From Sporosarcina jeotgali (lineage in GTDB: Bacteria > Bacillota > Bacilli > Bacillales_A > Planococcaceae): DNA of 64,000 nucleotides. The stretch's first letter is position 1, and each line of letters starts with the position of its first letter. The notes beneath the pieces are model-generated. The model was given only the letters and a program-made list of their open reading frames with translations. It was not told the origin of the DNA and searched no databases. The stretch covers positions 1,283,001 through 1,347,000 of the forward strand of contig NZ_CP116341.1 in the NCBI RefSeq assembly GCF_033304595.1, given 5' to 3'. This document shows, piece after piece, positions 48,381 through 58,479 of the stretch. Made by a program: the position numbers and the translations under genes.

Positions 48381-49428
48381 ACGGCGTTTTTCACTGAAAC
48401 GGGACTCATTATTTGAGTTGAATGACAAACCTATGTTTTTAATGCGAGCATCAGAATTACTCAAAGAAGGATATACCATTCATGACTGTTTTTCGCTATT
48501 GCTTCCACATCACAGTTCAAATAGTCACAATTTACTCTCGAGAGTAGAAGACATTTTCAGAGAAGGAGCAAATGTCTCAGAAGTATTGAGGGCACTTGGG
48601 TTTCCAGATCGGATATTATTGTCCATCGAACTGTCAGAGAGTGATGGGAGACTAGCGGAAGCGCTTGAAGGAGCGTCTGTTCGTCTTAATGCTGCTCAAG
48701 TCAGGAAGCAGAAATTCCTCCAAGCTGCAACTTATCCAGTCGTGCTGATGTTTGCTATGGCATTATTGCTCATTGCATTTAAAATCTATTTTTTACCCAA
48801 CTTTGAAACACTTGCTGCTTCACGTGGTTCAGCCACTCAAGGTATTGAAAAGTATTTACCGCGAATTGTAGCAAAAGCTCCTGATTTGCTATTATTCACA
48901 ATCGCAATAGGCGGTTGTTTAATTGTGATAGTCAGAATCTATTTAAGGCGATTAAGCCCAGCTGGAAAAATAAAAAGACTGCTGACGATTCCTTTCCTTG
49001 GTGAAATGTATAGTACTGTCTGGACTCGGCTTTTCGCTTCTGAAACTGGAAATTTACTGGCGGCAGGTAATTCCATACAGGAAGCAATGCTCATTTTGAT
49101 GAAACAAAAAACAGATCCCGTTCTAGCACAATTTGCAAAATCGATTCATGAAGAAGCGGGGAAAGGCGAACCTTTTCATTTGGCAATCGAGTTTGCGGAT
49201 GGACTTACGAGAGACCTGTCCTATTTCGCTAAACATGGATCAGACAGCGGACATCTTGCCAAGGAGTTATTGTTATATAGTGAGCAGCTTGCGAGTGTAA
49301 TCGATCGCAAAGTGAACCGTATGATGGCTTTGCTGCAGCCTATTTTATTTGTCATTCTTGCGGTTTGTATAATAGCAGCCTATTTAGCGCTTCTCTTACC
49401 CGTCTATGGAATGATTAAAAACATGTAA
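48343..49428 (+). CDS. comGB: Competence pseudopilus platform protein ComGB
   Basis: ComGB is the inner-membrane platform of the DNA-uptake pilus, of the PilC/GspF family. The 361-residue protein has two GspF domains with three transmembrane segments (about 130-150, 180-205, 330-355) and the motifs GYTIHDCFSLLL and ETGNLLAAGNSIQEAM. The start is TTG at 48343, inside the end of comGA, behind AAGGGAGAG. Confidence 0.93.
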   Translation: MQESTVTPITLRKRRFSLKRDSLFELNDKPMFLMRASELLKEGYTIHDCFSLLLPHHSSNSHNLLSRVEDIFREGANVSEVLRALGFPDRILLSIELSESDGRLAEALEGASVRLNAAQVRKQKFLQAATYPVVLMFAMALLLIAFKIYFLPNFETLAASRGSATQGIEKYLPRIVAKAPDLLLFTIAIGGCLIVIVRIYLRRLSPAGKIKRLLTIPFLGEMYSTVWTRLFASETGNLLAAGNSIQEAMLILMKQKTDPVLAQFAKSIHEEAGKGEPFHLAIEFADGLTRDLSYFAKHGSDSGHLAKELLLYSEQLASVIDRKVNRMMALLQPILFVILAVCIIAAYLALLLPVYGMIKNM

Positions 49429-49441
49429 AGGAGCAACTCCA

Positions 49442-49771
49442 ATGAGATTTCTACGGAATGAAAAAGCTTTTACGTTAATAGAAATGATGATTGTCTTATT
49501 GATTATATCCGTGCTGATCCTAGTAGCGATTCCGAACGTGACGAAACATTCAAAGTCTATCGATACCAAGGGATGTGCAGCTTACTTGAAAATGGTGGAA
49601 GGCCAAGTTCAGGCATATAAAATGGATACCAATAAAATTCCAACTAGCTTGGCTGATCTTACTGCTAAAGACTATTTGCCGGAAGGTGCAAAGTGTCCGG
49701 ACGGAACAGAATTGACAATAGATGCAGATGGGAAAGTGATTAATCCGAAGGCAGCATCAGGAAATCCGTGA
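49442..49771 (+). CDS. comGC: Major pseudopilin ComGC
   Basis: ComGC is the main subunit of the competence pilus. The 109-residue prepilin has the type IV leader with cleavage before Phe in KAFTLIEMMIVLL, the hydrophobic assembly helix (10-33), and a short globular domain with two cysteines (GCAAYL and KCPDG) that can form the usual disulfide. AAAGGAG precedes the ATG. It overlaps comGD by 4 bp. Confidence 0.96.
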   Translation: MRFLRNEKAFTLIEMMIVLLIISVLILVAIPNVTKHSKSIDTKGCAAYLKMVEGQVQAYKMDTNKIPTSLADLTAKDYLPEGAKCPDGTELTIDADGKVINPKAASGNP

Positions 49772-50205
49772 ATAAACACTCTGAAACAGGTATGACATTT
49801 TTAGAGCTGCTTCTTGTCCTCACAATTTTAGGCGTACTGACAATAATCGTGATTCCTGTCAGCAGCGGCTGGACAATGGAACAATCTGAAAGGGATGCAC
49901 TTGAGGCCTTTAAAGCAACAGTGCAGCGAATGCAAGCACATTCCATGGCGAATGAGACTACTACTTGGCTTGGTTTTTCGAACGAAGGGAAAACGTACAC
50001 AGTGACTTACTATGATACAAATGAAATAACTGTCACACACTTCCCGCCAACTATTAAATACGACAATACAAGTACGTTAAGAAATGTAGCTTTTCAAGGA
50101 AATGGCAACATGTTCAATACTGGAACGATGACGTTCTTGACATCTAGTGGATCGAAAAAAATTAAATTTCAGTTTCAAAGGGGGAGAATGCTCCTGTATG
50201 AATGA
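49768..50205 (+). CDS. comGD: Minor pseudopilin ComGD
   Basis: ComGD is a minor prepilin of the DNA-uptake pilus. The 145-residue product has a prepilin signal with cleavage expected after Gly in ETGMTFLELLLVLTI, a hydrophobic helix and a beta-rich C-terminal domain. It starts with GTG inside the end of comGC and overlaps comGE. Confidence 0.9.
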   Translation: MNKHSETGMTFLELLLVLTILGVLTIIVIPVSSGWTMEQSERDALEAFKATVQRMQAHSMANETTTWLGFSNEGKTYTVTYYDTNEITVTHFPPTIKYDNTSTLRNVAFQGNGNMFNTGTMTFLTSSGSKKIKFQFQRGRMLLYE

Positions 50206-50494
50206 GTCTGGTTACTCTTGGCCGGAAGCCATTTTAACATTGTCAATAATGATGATCATTTTTAGTACACTGTTGCCATTGTCGTTCCGAATGCTAGTTG
50301 GATTGGATGACAAAAAACGTGAAATGTTGGCAAATGAGACGATGTACCAGGGTGCAGTGCTTTTTACGACCTATGGAATCAGAGACGGGGTTCGTATAGA
50401 AGACGGAACGCAGTATGTTTGGGCTGAAGAAAACGGACGACTTTGCGTTACTTATCCATCTTCTGCAAAAACGGAGAAGGCGTGTACACCTTGA
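50198..50494 (+). CDS. comGE: Minor pseudopilin ComGE
   Basis: ComGE is a minor prepilin. The 98-residue product has the prepilin-like start ESGYSWPEAILTLSIMMIIFS (Gly-Tyr cleavage, Glu at +5) and a short globular part with two cysteines. GGGGGAG at 50180-50186 supports ATG 50198; the frame is open from 50147 inside comGD. It is recognised by operon position and the prepilin motif. Confidence 0.82.
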   Translation: MNESGYSWPEAILTLSIMMIIFSTLLPLSFRMLVGLDDKKREMLANETMYQGAVLFTTYGIRDGVRIEDGTQYVWAEENGRLCVTYPSSAKTEKACTP

Positions 50495-50937
50495 AAACTG
50501 TACATGATGAGTCAGGTTACACATTGCTTGAAAGTTTGTTTCAACTTGTTATTGCAGCGGCATTTCTTCATCTCATCGTTCTGTTTTTGATGTATAAAGA
50601 GTCTGCCCAGCATCAATTGACAGATAGTCAAACCACTGAATGGGAATTATTTATGGTGGACTTGCAAATGGACTTATCTGCTGTACAACTAATTGATGTC
50701 AATGAGAATGGAACGATATTAACCGTTTATATGAAGGTTGCAGAAGATAACAAAGAATACAGCAGTGTAGGCGGGGTAGTTCGCAGACGTGTCGGAAACC
50801 AGGGACATGTTCCGTTGCTGACGCAGGTGCAGTCCCTTCGATTTACAGATGAAGGCCATTTGATAGCCGTTTCTGTCACGCTCCAAGATGGTACGGAACG
50901 GATAAGGAGGGTTGCGGTTGGTCTCAGTGACGGATGA
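50491..50937 (+). CDS. comGF: Minor pseudopilin ComGF
   Basis: ComGF is a minor prepilin-like membrane protein. The 148-residue product begins with a prepilin motif (DESGYTLLESLFQLVIAAAF) and has the ComGF core (EWELFMVDLQMDLSAVQLIDV; VVRRRVGNQGHVPLL). GGAGAAGG at 50473-50480 suits TTG 50491, which overlaps the comGE stop; the frame is open from 50443. Confidence 0.88.
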   Translation: MKTVHDESGYTLLESLFQLVIAAAFLHLIVLFLMYKESAQHQLTDSQTTEWELFMVDLQMDLSAVQLIDVNENGTILTVYMKVAEDNKEYSSVGGVVRRRVGNQGHVPLLTQVQSLRFTDEGHLIAVSVTLQDGTERIRRVAVGLSDG

Positions 50938-51094
50938 ACGGGGAGTGGTCCTTGTAATGGCACTTGCATTATTATTTTTCGTCTCCCTCTTTCTTTTTAC
51001 ATTCGTTTCATGGCATAGTAGTTTATATGGAACTTATGATTCGCTGGGAACGGTGTATGAGAAAGCAGCGATAACAAAAATGCAGGGCGGATGA
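50918..51094 (+). CDS. comGG: ComGG-like protein, strongly shortened
   Basis: In B. subtilis ComGG (about 124 residues) is the last minor pilus protein of the operon. Here the frame gives only 58 residues: a short lead DERGVVLVM, one transmembrane helix (ALALLFFVSLFLFTFVSW) and about 25 residues ending KMQGG. The C-terminal globular domain is missing and no frame downstream restores it before aroK at 51099. ATAAGGAGGG at 50902-50911 fits TTG 50918. Confidence 0.65.
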   Translation: MVSVTDERGVVLVMALALLFFVSLFLFTFVSWHSSLYGTYDSLGTVYEKAAITKMQGG

Positions 51095-51098
51095 TTTT

Positions 51099-51659
51099 AT
51101 GAACAAAGTATACCTAGTTGGATTCATGGGATGCGGAAAAAGCGCAATCGGCAAACGGCTGAGTTTTTTTACCAAGCTTCCCTTTTATGACATGGATCAT
51201 GAAATCGTACAGAAAACAGGTATGACAATCCCTCAAATATTTGCAACCTACGGGGAAGAACGATTTCGTGAGATGGAGACTGAATTTCTTCAAACGTTTC
51301 GAGACGAAATGTGCATTATAGCTACAGGCGGCGGTGTTGCCATGCGTAAGGAAAATCGTAAACTTATGCGGGAAAGCGGTCTGGTCTTTTTCTTGGATGC
51401 CCCATTTCGTGATATCTGGCGAAGAATTGCAACCGATAAAAACAGACCTATCGTTCACCGGTCAACTCGCAGCGAAATTGAAAAGCTTTATCACAAACGG
51501 TACGAGGCGTATAAAGAATCTGCACATTTTATTGTACAGACACGCCAGCGTTCACTTAGTAAAGTCACGGAATATATAGCGTTTCAAATGGAACGCTTAT
51601 CCAGCAAACCAACTATCATTGCAAGTCATCAAGACACAGCAGGCAGCCCTCAAAAGTAA
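51099..51659 (+). CDS. aroK: Shikimate kinase
   Basis: AroK phosphorylates shikimate in aromatic amino-acid synthesis. The 186-residue product has Walker A GFMGCGKSAIGKRL (about 8-21), the shikimate-binding DMDHEI, GERFREME and GGGVAMR, and the lid region RPIVHR. It begins 4 bp after comGG with GGGCGGATG as Shine-Dalgarno, so it may be transcribed with the competence operon. aroQ, the step before shikimate dehydrogenase, is also in the window. Confidence 0.94.
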   Translation: MNKVYLVGFMGCGKSAIGKRLSFFTKLPFYDMDHEIVQKTGMTIPQIFATYGEERFREMETEFLQTFRDEMCIIATGGGVAMRKENRKLMRESGLVFFLDAPFRDIWRRIATDKNRPIVHRSTRSEIEKLYHKRYEAYKESAHFIVQTRQRSLSKVTEYIAFQMERLSSKPTIIASHQDTAGSPQK

Positions 51660-51744
51660 TTGCACTTCAATCAGCAAACTGGTAAGATAGGGTCGATAGA
51701 TGATAGTTTTCCGAATCTTAAACTTTTTGTAACGAATTGAATAG

Positions 51745-51935
51745 TGCGGATGAATACATGGGGAGAGCGCGCAATCAATGCGCCGCCGAAGGAGCAAGTG
51801 ACTGGGTCATGAATCTCTCAGGCAAAAAGACTCATGTTGGACGCATCTCTGAACAGTGCTGGCTAAAGCCAGCTTCTGAAGTCAGCTTCCGAAATGAGGA
51901 GCGTTCAGTAGAATGGACAGGGGCTCTCTTTTAAA
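51745..51935 (+). ncRNA. Glycine riboswitch of the gcv operon (one intact aptamer)
   Basis: Aptamer 1 (about 51761-51850) has the glycine-riboswitch core: GGGAGAGC, GCCGCCGAAGGAGCAA, CTCTCAGGCAAAA and GGAC. The segment after it (51851-51920) has only scattered echoes of a second aptamer (CCGAAATGAGGAGC, TGGACAG), a small GCTGGC/GCCAGC hairpin, and a CTGAAC/GTTCAG closing pair. GCTCTC at 51923-51928 can pair with GAGAGC at 51763-51768, a possible expression switch. The riboswitch fills the roughly 320-bp gap before gcvT and should turn on glycine cleavage when glycine is high. Confidence 0.9.
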
Positions 51936-51982
51936 AAAAGGGGGTCTCTTTCCTTTTTTGAAGATGAATGGGGGAGATTGTG

Positions 51983-53083
51983 TTGTCAGTAACTTTGAAG
52001 CGAACACCACTTTTTGAAAGCTATGTGCCGTATAACGGAAAAACAATCGATTTTGGCGGTTGGGAGTTACCAGTTCAATTTTCAAGTATAAAAGCAGAGC
52101 ATGAAGCTGTCCGAACGGCTGCTGGATTGTTTGATGTTTCCCATATGGGAGAGGTCGTTGTCAGCGGAGAAGGTGCACTTTCTTTCTTGCAGAAACTAGT
52201 TACAAATGATGTCGCAAAATTAGTCGACGGTCAAGCTCAATATACGGCTATGTGCTATGAAGATGGCGGCACGATCGATGATTTGTTAATCTATAAAAGG
52301 AGCGATAATGACTACCTGTTAGTAGTAAACGCATCCAATATTGAAAAAGACGTCAGCTGGATGAAACAACAAGCTGGTGATGATGTCGAAATTGACAACC
52401 AGTCCGATAACTGGGCACTTTTAGCATTGCAAGGACCTAAAGCAGAAATGATTTTGCAGCGTTTGACAGATGAATCACTTGCTGAAATCCGATTTTTCCG
52501 TTTTAAAGATCATGTAAATGTGGCGGGTGAAACGACTCTGCTATCCAGAACTGGTTATACAGGCGAGAATGGATTTGAAATCTACTGTACTCCTGAGTCA
52601 GCAGTTAAGCTGTGGGATGCGATTCTGACTGAAGGGAAAGAAGACGGTCTCGTACCTTCAGGCTTAGGTGCTCGCGATACGCTGCGTTTTGAAGCGGGAC
52701 TTCCACTGTATGGACAGGAATTGTCGAAAGATATCTCCCCATTAGAAGCAGGACTTGGTTTTGTTGTGAAATTGAAAAAAGAAGAAGACTTCCTGGGGAA
52801 ATCCGCGTTAGCTGCACAAAAATCAGATGGCGTTCCGCGGAAATTGGTAGGAATTGAGATGATTGATAAGGGGATTCCACGAACTGGATATTCTGTTTAT
52901 CATAATGATGAAGTAGTTGGTGAAGTAACGACTGGTACACAATCTCCAACTTTGAAAAAGAATATCGGATTTGCTTTAGTGAACCAAAATCTTTCGGAGC
53001 TTGGAACGGAACTCGAAGTCGAAGTTCGCAATAAAAGATTGAAAGCTAGAATTATTGAAACACCGTTCTATAAACGTTCATGA
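51983..53083 (+). CDS. gcvT: Aminomethyltransferase, glycine-cleavage T protein
   Basis: GcvT releases ammonia from the aminomethyl-lipoyl H protein and transfers the methylene to tetrahydrofolate. The 366-residue protein starts with [21 protein letters not shown] and has the family motifs [22 protein letters not shown] and [26 protein letters not shown] at 51970-51976 favours TTG 51983 over ATG 51968. It is first in the gcvT-gcvPA-gcvPB operon behind the glycine riboswitch. The H protein gene is not in the window. Confidence 0.96.
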   Translation: MSVTLKRTPLFESYVPYNGKTIDFGGWELPVQFSSIKAEHEAVRTAAGLFDVSHMGEVVVSGEGALSFLQKLVTNDVAKLVDGQAQYTAMCYEDGGTIDDLLIYKRSDNDYLLVVNASNIEKDVSWMKQQAGDDVEIDNQSDNWALLALQGPKAEMILQRLTDESLAEIRFFRFKDHVNVAGETTLLSRTGYTGENGFEIYCTPESAVKLWDAILTEGKEDGLVPSGLGARDTLRFEAGLPLYGQELSKDISPLEAGLGFVVKLKKEEDFLGKSALAAQKSDGVPRKLVGIEMIDKGIPRTGYSVYHNDEVVGEVTTGTQSPTLKKNIGFALVNQNLSELGTELEVEVRNKRLKARIIETPFYKRS

Positions 53084-53131
53084 AGTGAAGCGGATACAAT
53101 TTCCGTACAAAAGGAAAGAGGGGAAATAATT

Positions 53132-54478
53132 ATGATGCATCGTTATATGCCAATGACAGAAGCCGACCGCGCGGAAATGCTGAAAGTGATCGGAATTTCA
53201 TCTGTGGATGAACTTTTCGCTGATATACCTGAGAGTGTTCGTTTCACAAGAGATCTAGCAATCAAAGAAGCTAAATCCGAATCTGCTTTAATTAAAGAGC
53301 TTTCAAGAGCAGCTGCAAAAAATGCAGATTCTAAACAGTATGCATCCTTCCTTGGAGCAGGCGTTTATGATCACTATAAGCCGATAATTGTCGACCACGT
53401 GATTTCCAGATCTGAATTTTATACAGCATATACACCGTATCAGCCGGAAATTTCTCAGGGGGAGCTTCAGGCAATCTTTGAATTCCAAACGATGATTTGT
53501 GAATTGACAGGAATGGATCTTGCAAACTCTTCTATGTATGACGGCGGTACTGCACTTGCAGAAGCGGGAACTCTGGCAGCAGGGCATACCAAACGCAAAA
53601 AACTGCTTGTTTCTGAAACGGTTCATCCTGAATCCCGCGATGTAGTTCGCTCTTATGCCGATGGTCAGCAGATTGAAGTTATCACAATCCCGCAAAAAGA
53701 TGGTGTGACAGACGTTGAAGAATTAAAGAAATTGCTGGCTGATGATACGGCTGCTGTTCTGGTGCAATATCCGAACTTCTTCGGTCAGGTTGAAGAATTG
53801 CAGGCAATCGGGGAGCTGGCACACGACAATGGTGCATTGTTTGTCGTATCATCCAACCCGCTGGCACTTGGAATACTCACACCTCCAGGCGAGCTTGGAG
53901 CAGACATCACAGTTGGAGATGCACAGCCTTTCGGCATCCCTGAACAGTTCGGCGGACCGCATTGCGGCTATTTCGCAGTAACTAAGAAATTGATGCGTAA
54001 AGTTCCGGGACGTCTTGTAGGTGAAACAACAGACGATCAAGGCCGGCGAGGCTATGTGCTTACATTACAAGCGCGTGAACAGCATATTCGACGTGATAAA
54101 GCCACTTCCAATATTTGCTCAAACCAAGCTTTGAACGCACTTGCTGCTTCTGTTGCAATGACAGCTCTGGGTAAAACGGGCGCTCGTGAAATTGCCTACC
54201 AAAACTATGCAAAAACTCATTATGCTAAGCAAGCATTCGAAAAAGCTGGTTTTACAGTCCTTGGTGGAAATTCGCACTTTAACGAGATCGTAGTAGATTG
54301 CAAACGTTCAGTGAAGGAGTTGAACCGCCAATTGCTGGAGCAAGGGATTATCGGCGGATACGACCTTAGTTTGACATATGCAGGAATGGAAAATCACGCA
54401 TTATTCGCAGTGACTGAGCAACGGACAAAAGAAGAGATTGATGCACTTGTGCAGGAAATGGAGGCCGTTCATGCATAA
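53132..54478 (+). CDS. gcvPA: Glycine dehydrogenase (decarboxylating) subunit 1
   Basis: GcvPA is half of the split P protein that decarboxylates glycine onto the lipoyl H protein. The 448-residue product has the family start [16 protein letters not shown] and [10 protein letters not shown], and motifs [14 protein letters not shown] and [26 protein letters not shown] precedes the ATG. It overlaps gcvPB by 8 bp, giving coupled synthesis of the two subunits. Confidence 0.97.
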   Translation: MMHRYMPMTEADRAEMLKVIGISSVDELFADIPESVRFTRDLAIKEAKSESALIKELSRAAAKNADSKQYASFLGAGVYDHYKPIIVDHVISRSEFYTAYTPYQPEISQGELQAIFEFQTMICELTGMDLANSSMYDGGTALAEAGTLAAGHTKRKKLLVSETVHPESRDVVRSYADGQQIEVITIPQKDGVTDVEELKKLLADDTAAVLVQYPNFFGQVEELQAIGELAHDNGALFVVSSNPLALGILTPPGELGADITVGDAQPFGIPEQFGGPHCGYFAVTKKLMRKVPGRLVGETTDDQGRRGYVLTLQAREQHIRRDKATSNICSNQALNALAASVAMTALGKTGAREIAYQNYAKTHYAKQAFEKAGFTVLGGNSHFNEIVVDCKRSVKELNRQLLEQGIIGGYDLSLTYAGMENHALFAVTEQRTKEEIDALVQEMEAVHA

Positions 54479-55955
54479 CGAAAACCAACCACTCATTTTT
54501 GAAGTCTCAAAACCAGGGCGTATCGGATACAGCTTGACTGATTTGGATGTTCCTGAAGTAGATTTGTCAGCACTTTTGCCTGATTCGTTAGTGCGTAAAG
54601 AAGATGCTGCACTTCCAGAAGTTTCTGAATTGGACATCATGCGTCACTATACTGCTCTATCGAACCGGAATCATGGCGTTGACACAGGATTTTACCCGCT
54701 TGGATCATGTACGATGAAATACAATCCGAAAATTAACGAAGCGGTTGCACGTATACCAGGTTTTGCTAATATTCATCCATTGCAAGATGAGTCAACTGTA
54801 CAAGGAGCAATGGAAGTTGCCTACGATTTGCAAGAACATCTTTGTGAAATTACAGGGATGGATGAAGTTACGCTTCAGCCGGCAGCTGGAGCACATGGTG
54901 AGTGGACTGCATTGATGATGATTCGTGCATTCCACGAAGCCAATGGAGATACAGGGCGTACTAAAGTGCTTGTTCCAGACTCTGCACACGGAACAAATCC
55001 AGCATCTGCAACAGTTGCAGGATTTGATACAGTTACCGTTAACTCCGATGAAAACGGTCTTGTAGATATCGAAGACTTAAAGGCTAAGGTAGGAGAAGAT
55101 ACTGCGGCTCTAATGTTAACGAACCCGAATACTCTTGGTCTTTTTGAAGAACACATTATGGAAATGGCGAAAATCGTCCATGGTGCTGGCGGGAAGTTAT
55201 ATTATGATGGCGCCAACTTGAATGCTGTTATGTCAAAGGCGAGACCTGGAGACATGGGCTTTGACGCAGTACACTTGAACTTGCATAAGACATTCACAGG
55301 ACCGCATGGCGGCGGCGGTCCGGGATCGGGTCCGGTAGGTGTGAAGGAAGATCTTGCAGCTTTCTTGCCAAAACCGATATTGGAAAAGAACGATGGCGTA
55401 TACACGTTCAACTATGATGTTCCACAATCTATTGGCCGTGTGAAGCCTTTCTATGGAAATTTCGGAATTTATTTGCGTGCGTATACGTATATTCGCTCGA
55501 TGGGACCAGACGGTTTGAAGGCAGTTACTGAAAATGCTGTGCTGAATGCGAACTACATGATGCGTCGCTTGGAACCGTATTTCGATCTTCCATACCCGCA
55601 GCACTGTAAGCATGAGTTTGTATTATCAGGCCGTCGCCAGAAGAAACTTGGTGTACGTACACTTGATATGGCAAAACGGCTGCTCGATTTTGGATTCCAC
55701 CCGCCAACAGTTTATTTCCCGCTTAATGTTGAAGAAGGCATGATGATTGAGCCAACTGAAACAGAGTCGAAAGAAACGCTGGATTCTTTCATCGATGCAA
55801 TGATACAAATTGCGAAAGAAGTGGAAGAAAACCCGGAGATTGTTCAAGAAGCACCTCATACAACCGTTATTAGTCGTTTGGATGAAACGAAAGCAGCGCG
55901 GAAGCCTGTGCTTCGTTACACCCCCCAGACAGAAGAAGAATTAGTGAAAGCATAA
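54471..55955 (+). CDS. gcvPB: Glycine dehydrogenase (decarboxylating) subunit 2
   Basis: GcvPB carries the pyridoxal-phosphate site of the split P protein. The 494-residue product has the PLP-lysine motif [21 protein letters not shown] (in part, about 273-293), [12 protein letters not shown] and the N-terminal [18 protein letters not shown] at 54460-54464 selects ATG 54471. A strong terminator ends the operon. Confidence 0.97.
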   Translation: MHNENQPLIFEVSKPGRIGYSLTDLDVPEVDLSALLPDSLVRKEDAALPEVSELDIMRHYTALSNRNHGVDTGFYPLGSCTMKYNPKINEAVARIPGFANIHPLQDESTVQGAMEVAYDLQEHLCEITGMDEVTLQPAAGAHGEWTALMMIRAFHEANGDTGRTKVLVPDSAHGTNPASATVAGFDTVTVNSDENGLVDIEDLKAKVGEDTAALMLTNPNTLGLFEEHIMEMAKIVHGAGGKLYYDGANLNAVMSKARPGDMGFDAVHLNLHKTFTGPHGGGGPGSGPVGVKEDLAAFLPKPILEKNDGVYTFNYDVPQSIGRVKPFYGNFGIYLRAYTYIRSMGPDGLKAVTENAVLNANYMMRRLEPYFDLPYPQHCKHEFVLSGRRQKKLGVRTLDMAKRLLDFGFHPPTVYFPLNVEEGMMIEPTETESKETLDSFIDAMIQIAKEVEENPEIVQEAPHTTVISRLDETKAARKPVLRYTPQTEEELVKA

Positions 55956-55956
55956 C

Positions 55957-55990
55957 AAAAGGACCGAAGCCCTCAGGCTTCGGTCCTTTT
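55957..55990. terminator. Bidirectional terminator between gcvPB and yqhL
   Basis: AAAAGGACCGAAGCC pairs perfectly with GGCTTCGGTCCTTTT around CTCA between convergent genes. Confidence 0.94.
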
Positions 55991-55997
55991 CATCTCA

Positions 55998-56384
55998 TTA
56001 TTTTTTACTTTTTACTTTACCTGACCATGTACGGAAGCCGCCTTGTAAATGGTAGAGCTGCGTGTAATCTTTCTTTTTCAAGAAAAGAGCTGTCCGCGCG
56101 CTTTTACCTCCATTTTGATCATACAAGTAAACGGGTTTGTCAGGACGAATTTCTTTATACCGCTGTCGCAATTGTGTGTACGGAATGTTGCGGGCACCAA
56201 GTATGTGGCCAGCATCAAAATCTTTTGGTTCACGTACATCGATCAGCTGCGCTTTTCGGTAACCTTCAATGAATTCCTCTTGCGTCAAATTCGTAACCGC
56301 TTTTCGAAGCCGAAGCGCCGTAATGATGAAATAAGCAATCATTACAACCAAAAGTCCTATTAAAATATAAAGATTAGCATTCAA
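55998..56384 (-). CDS. yqhL: Membrane-anchored rhodanese-like protein without catalytic Cys (YqhL-like)
   Basis: Rhodanese domains transfer sulfane sulfur through an active-site cysteine. The 128-residue product has an N-terminal transmembrane helix (LYILIGLLVVMIAYFIITAL) and a rhodanese fold (QLIDVREPKDFDAGHILGARNIPY; HLQGGFRTW). The active loop reads YLYDQNGGKSAR, with Asp where cysteine is expected, and the protein has no cysteine at all. It is therefore probably not a sulfurtransferase; a binding role is inferred. Confidence 0.87.
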   Translation of the reverse strand: MNANLYILIGLLVVMIAYFIITALRLRKAVTNLTQEEFIEGYRKAQLIDVREPKDFDAGHILGARNIPYTQLRQRYKEIRPDKPVYLYDQNGGKSARTALFLKKKDYTQLYHLQGGFRTWSGKVKSKK

Positions 56385-56490
56385 AGCATTTTTCCCCTTT
56401 CTATCTCATTCTTCATTATAAAGATTAAGTGGCACATGTTCAATTGCAATGATAAAATTGAATTCGTTATGAAGGGAAAGGCGGGGGGAA

Positions 56491-57324
56491 ATGGGTAAAA
56501 TTCAATGGAATTATATACAGTCAGGCAAGTGTTCTCCATCTTTTAATATGGCGTTAGACGAAGCGCTCCTTGACTGGCACAGCAAAGGGGAGATTGGACC
56601 AGTTCTCCGTTTTTACGAATGGGATCCTGCGACGCTCTCAATCGGTTACTTTCAAAGTGTATCCAAAGAAATCGATATGGAAGCCGTGAAGCAAAATGGA
56701 TTAGGGTTTGTACGCAGGCCTACGGGGGGCAGAGGGGTTCTGCATGAACACGAACTTACATACAGTGTGATTGTTTCAGAAGACTATCCAGACATGCCTG
56801 AAACCGTGACAGAAGCATATCGGGTCATTTCAGGCGGATTATTAGAAGGGTTCCTCAATCTGGGGCTGAATGCTTCTTTTTCAGTTCCTTCAGAACTTGT
56901 CTCGGAACAGTTGAAACGCCCGAAGAGTGGAGTTTGTTTTGACACTTCCAGTTGGTACGAACTCGTTGTAGAGGGGAAAAAAGTGGCAGGAAGTGCACAA
57001 ACTCGTCAAAAAGGCGTGATTTTGCAGCACGGAGCAATTTTACTTAGTTTGAATGAGGACAAACTTGTTTCCTTGTTTAAATTTGAATCAGAAGAAATAA
57101 GAGAGCAAGTACGAAAAGGACTTCCTGAAAAAGCAGTCGCAATCGACCGATTAACAGACCGGACCATAACTGTTTCAGAATGTTTGTCAGCTTTTTCGCA
57201 AGGCTTTGAAAAAGCGCTTGATATAGAACTCGTACCTTATAAACTCACGAGTGACCAGTTAAGGGTCGTCGAAGAAATTGAAAATCGAAAATATGCAAAT
57301 GATGCATGGACTTATCGAAAATGA
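56491..57324 (+). CDS. lipM: Octanoyltransferase LipM
   Basis: LipM moves octanoyl from acyl carrier protein to the glycine-cleavage H protein, the first step of lipoate synthesis in Bacillus. The 277-residue protein has the BPL/LplA fold, [19 protein letters not shown] (about 76-94) and the catalytic Cys in [12 protein letters not shown] (about 150), with the lysine in [20 protein letters not shown] precedes the ATG. Its place next to the gcv operon is functionally coherent. Confidence 0.95.
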   Translation: MGKIQWNYIQSGKCSPSFNMALDEALLDWHSKGEIGPVLRFYEWDPATLSIGYFQSVSKEIDMEAVKQNGLGFVRRPTGGRGVLHEHELTYSVIVSEDYPDMPETVTEAYRVISGGLLEGFLNLGLNASFSVPSELVSEQLKRPKSGVCFDTSSWYELVVEGKKVAGSAQTRQKGVILQHGAILLSLNEDKLVSLFKFESEEIREQVRKGLPEKAVAIDRLTDRTITVSECLSAFSQGFEKALDIELVPYKLTSDQLRVVEEIENRKYANDAWTYRK

Positions 57325-57363
57325 AAAAAGGAAGGCTCCGTTTACGGGATGCCTTCCTTTTTC
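57324..57363. terminator. Bidirectional terminator between lipM and yqhQ
   Basis: AAAAAAGGAAGGC pairs with GCCTTCCTTTTT, with a partly paired loop (TCCG...CGGGAT), between convergent genes. Confidence 0.88.
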
Positions 57364-57364
57364 A

Positions 57365-58345
57365 TTATAAATTCACTGTACTCATTTCACTCTCAGGAGA
57401 TAAAGGGGACGGGTCAGTTAAAACTTCCTCGCCGTGTATTTCAATCTCAAGTAATTTGTTGAACGAGGCAATCGCAACTTCTACTTGATCATCTTCTGGC
57501 TCTTTTGTAGTTAACAGCTGAAGCCATAACCCGGGGTATCCTAAGAATCGCAGCACTGGAATATTTCGCACGGCATTCGTAATTTGAAGCACTTCAAACG
57601 ATACTCCAAGGACAACAGGGATGAGAAGAATACGATTTACAATTCGTAACCAGAACGGATCTGTTGGAACTAAGAAATAGATGAACATCCCGACAATAAC
57701 TGTGAAAAGCAAAAAACTGCTGCCGCATCGATAATGCAATCGTGATTGAGCCTGGACATTTTCAACAGTTAAGGGAAGGTTGTTTTCATAGGCATTGATG
57801 ACTTTATGCTCTGCACCGTGGTATTTGAAAACCCTTTTAATTAAAGGGGTCATGGATATTAGTGACACATAACTTAATAAGAGAGTTAGTTTGAATAATG
57901 TTTCTAACAGAATTTGAGCAGTTTTCCCCGGGAAGATCGGGTGGAAAAGTCCTGCAAGGAATACTGGGAATAGTGTGAAGACGAATTTCCCAAATAGAAA
58001 GGAAAGTACGCCAACTGCTGCTACTCCTAAAATCATTGTCAGCTTTGATGATTCTTCATCCGATTTGTCAACTTCTTCACCAGGCATTACATCATAATGA
58101 TCACTTGCGAAGGTCAGGTGTTTCGAGCCGAGTCCTGCTGACTCGATTAGTGCGACAATTCCTCTGACTAGAGGAATCTTTTTTAACTTTTGACGAACCG
58201 GGCTGCTCTCTTTCAGTACGTGAAAATAATCAATCGTGCCATCTTTACGACGTATAGCGGTTACTGTATGTTGTTTCCCTCCAAACATGACGCCCTCTAT
58301 AAGAGCCTGACCGCCATAGGCAGGTGATTTCTGATTCTCTTCCAT
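57365..58345 (-). CDS. yqhQ: DUF1385 membrane protein YqhQ
   Basis: The 326-residue product is a DUF1385 protein of unknown function with the conserved YGGQALIEGVMFGGKQH start, a soluble N-terminal domain and about four to six transmembrane helices (about 85-260), with YHGAEHKVINAYE and RLHYRCGSSF between them. The His/Cys residues in these motifs suggest metal binding, which is inference. Confidence 0.9.
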   Translation of the reverse strand: MEENQKSPAYGGQALIEGVMFGGKQHTVTAIRRKDGTIDYFHVLKESSPVRQKLKKIPLVRGIVALIESAGLGSKHLTFASDHYDVMPGEEVDKSDEESSKLTMILGVAAVGVLSFLFGKFVFTLFPVFLAGLFHPIFPGKTAQILLETLFKLTLLLSYVSLISMTPLIKRVFKYHGAEHKVINAYENNLPLTVENVQAQSRLHYRCGSSFLLFTVIVGMFIYFLVPTDPFWLRIVNRILLIPVVLGVSFEVLQITNAVRNIPVLRFLGYPGLWLQLLTTKEPEDDQVEVAIASFNKLLEIEIHGEEVLTDPSPLSPESEMSTVNL

Positions 58346-58479
58346 GTACAGCCCACACTTTCTTTTTAAAGTCTCAATTTTGTATCAATGTTGTTATTGT
58401 ACAGGAAAGTAAGAGATTGCTCCACCATCACGTTTAAAATCAGGAGAACCGGCGACACTTGGAGCAGGAGGGAACAGCT

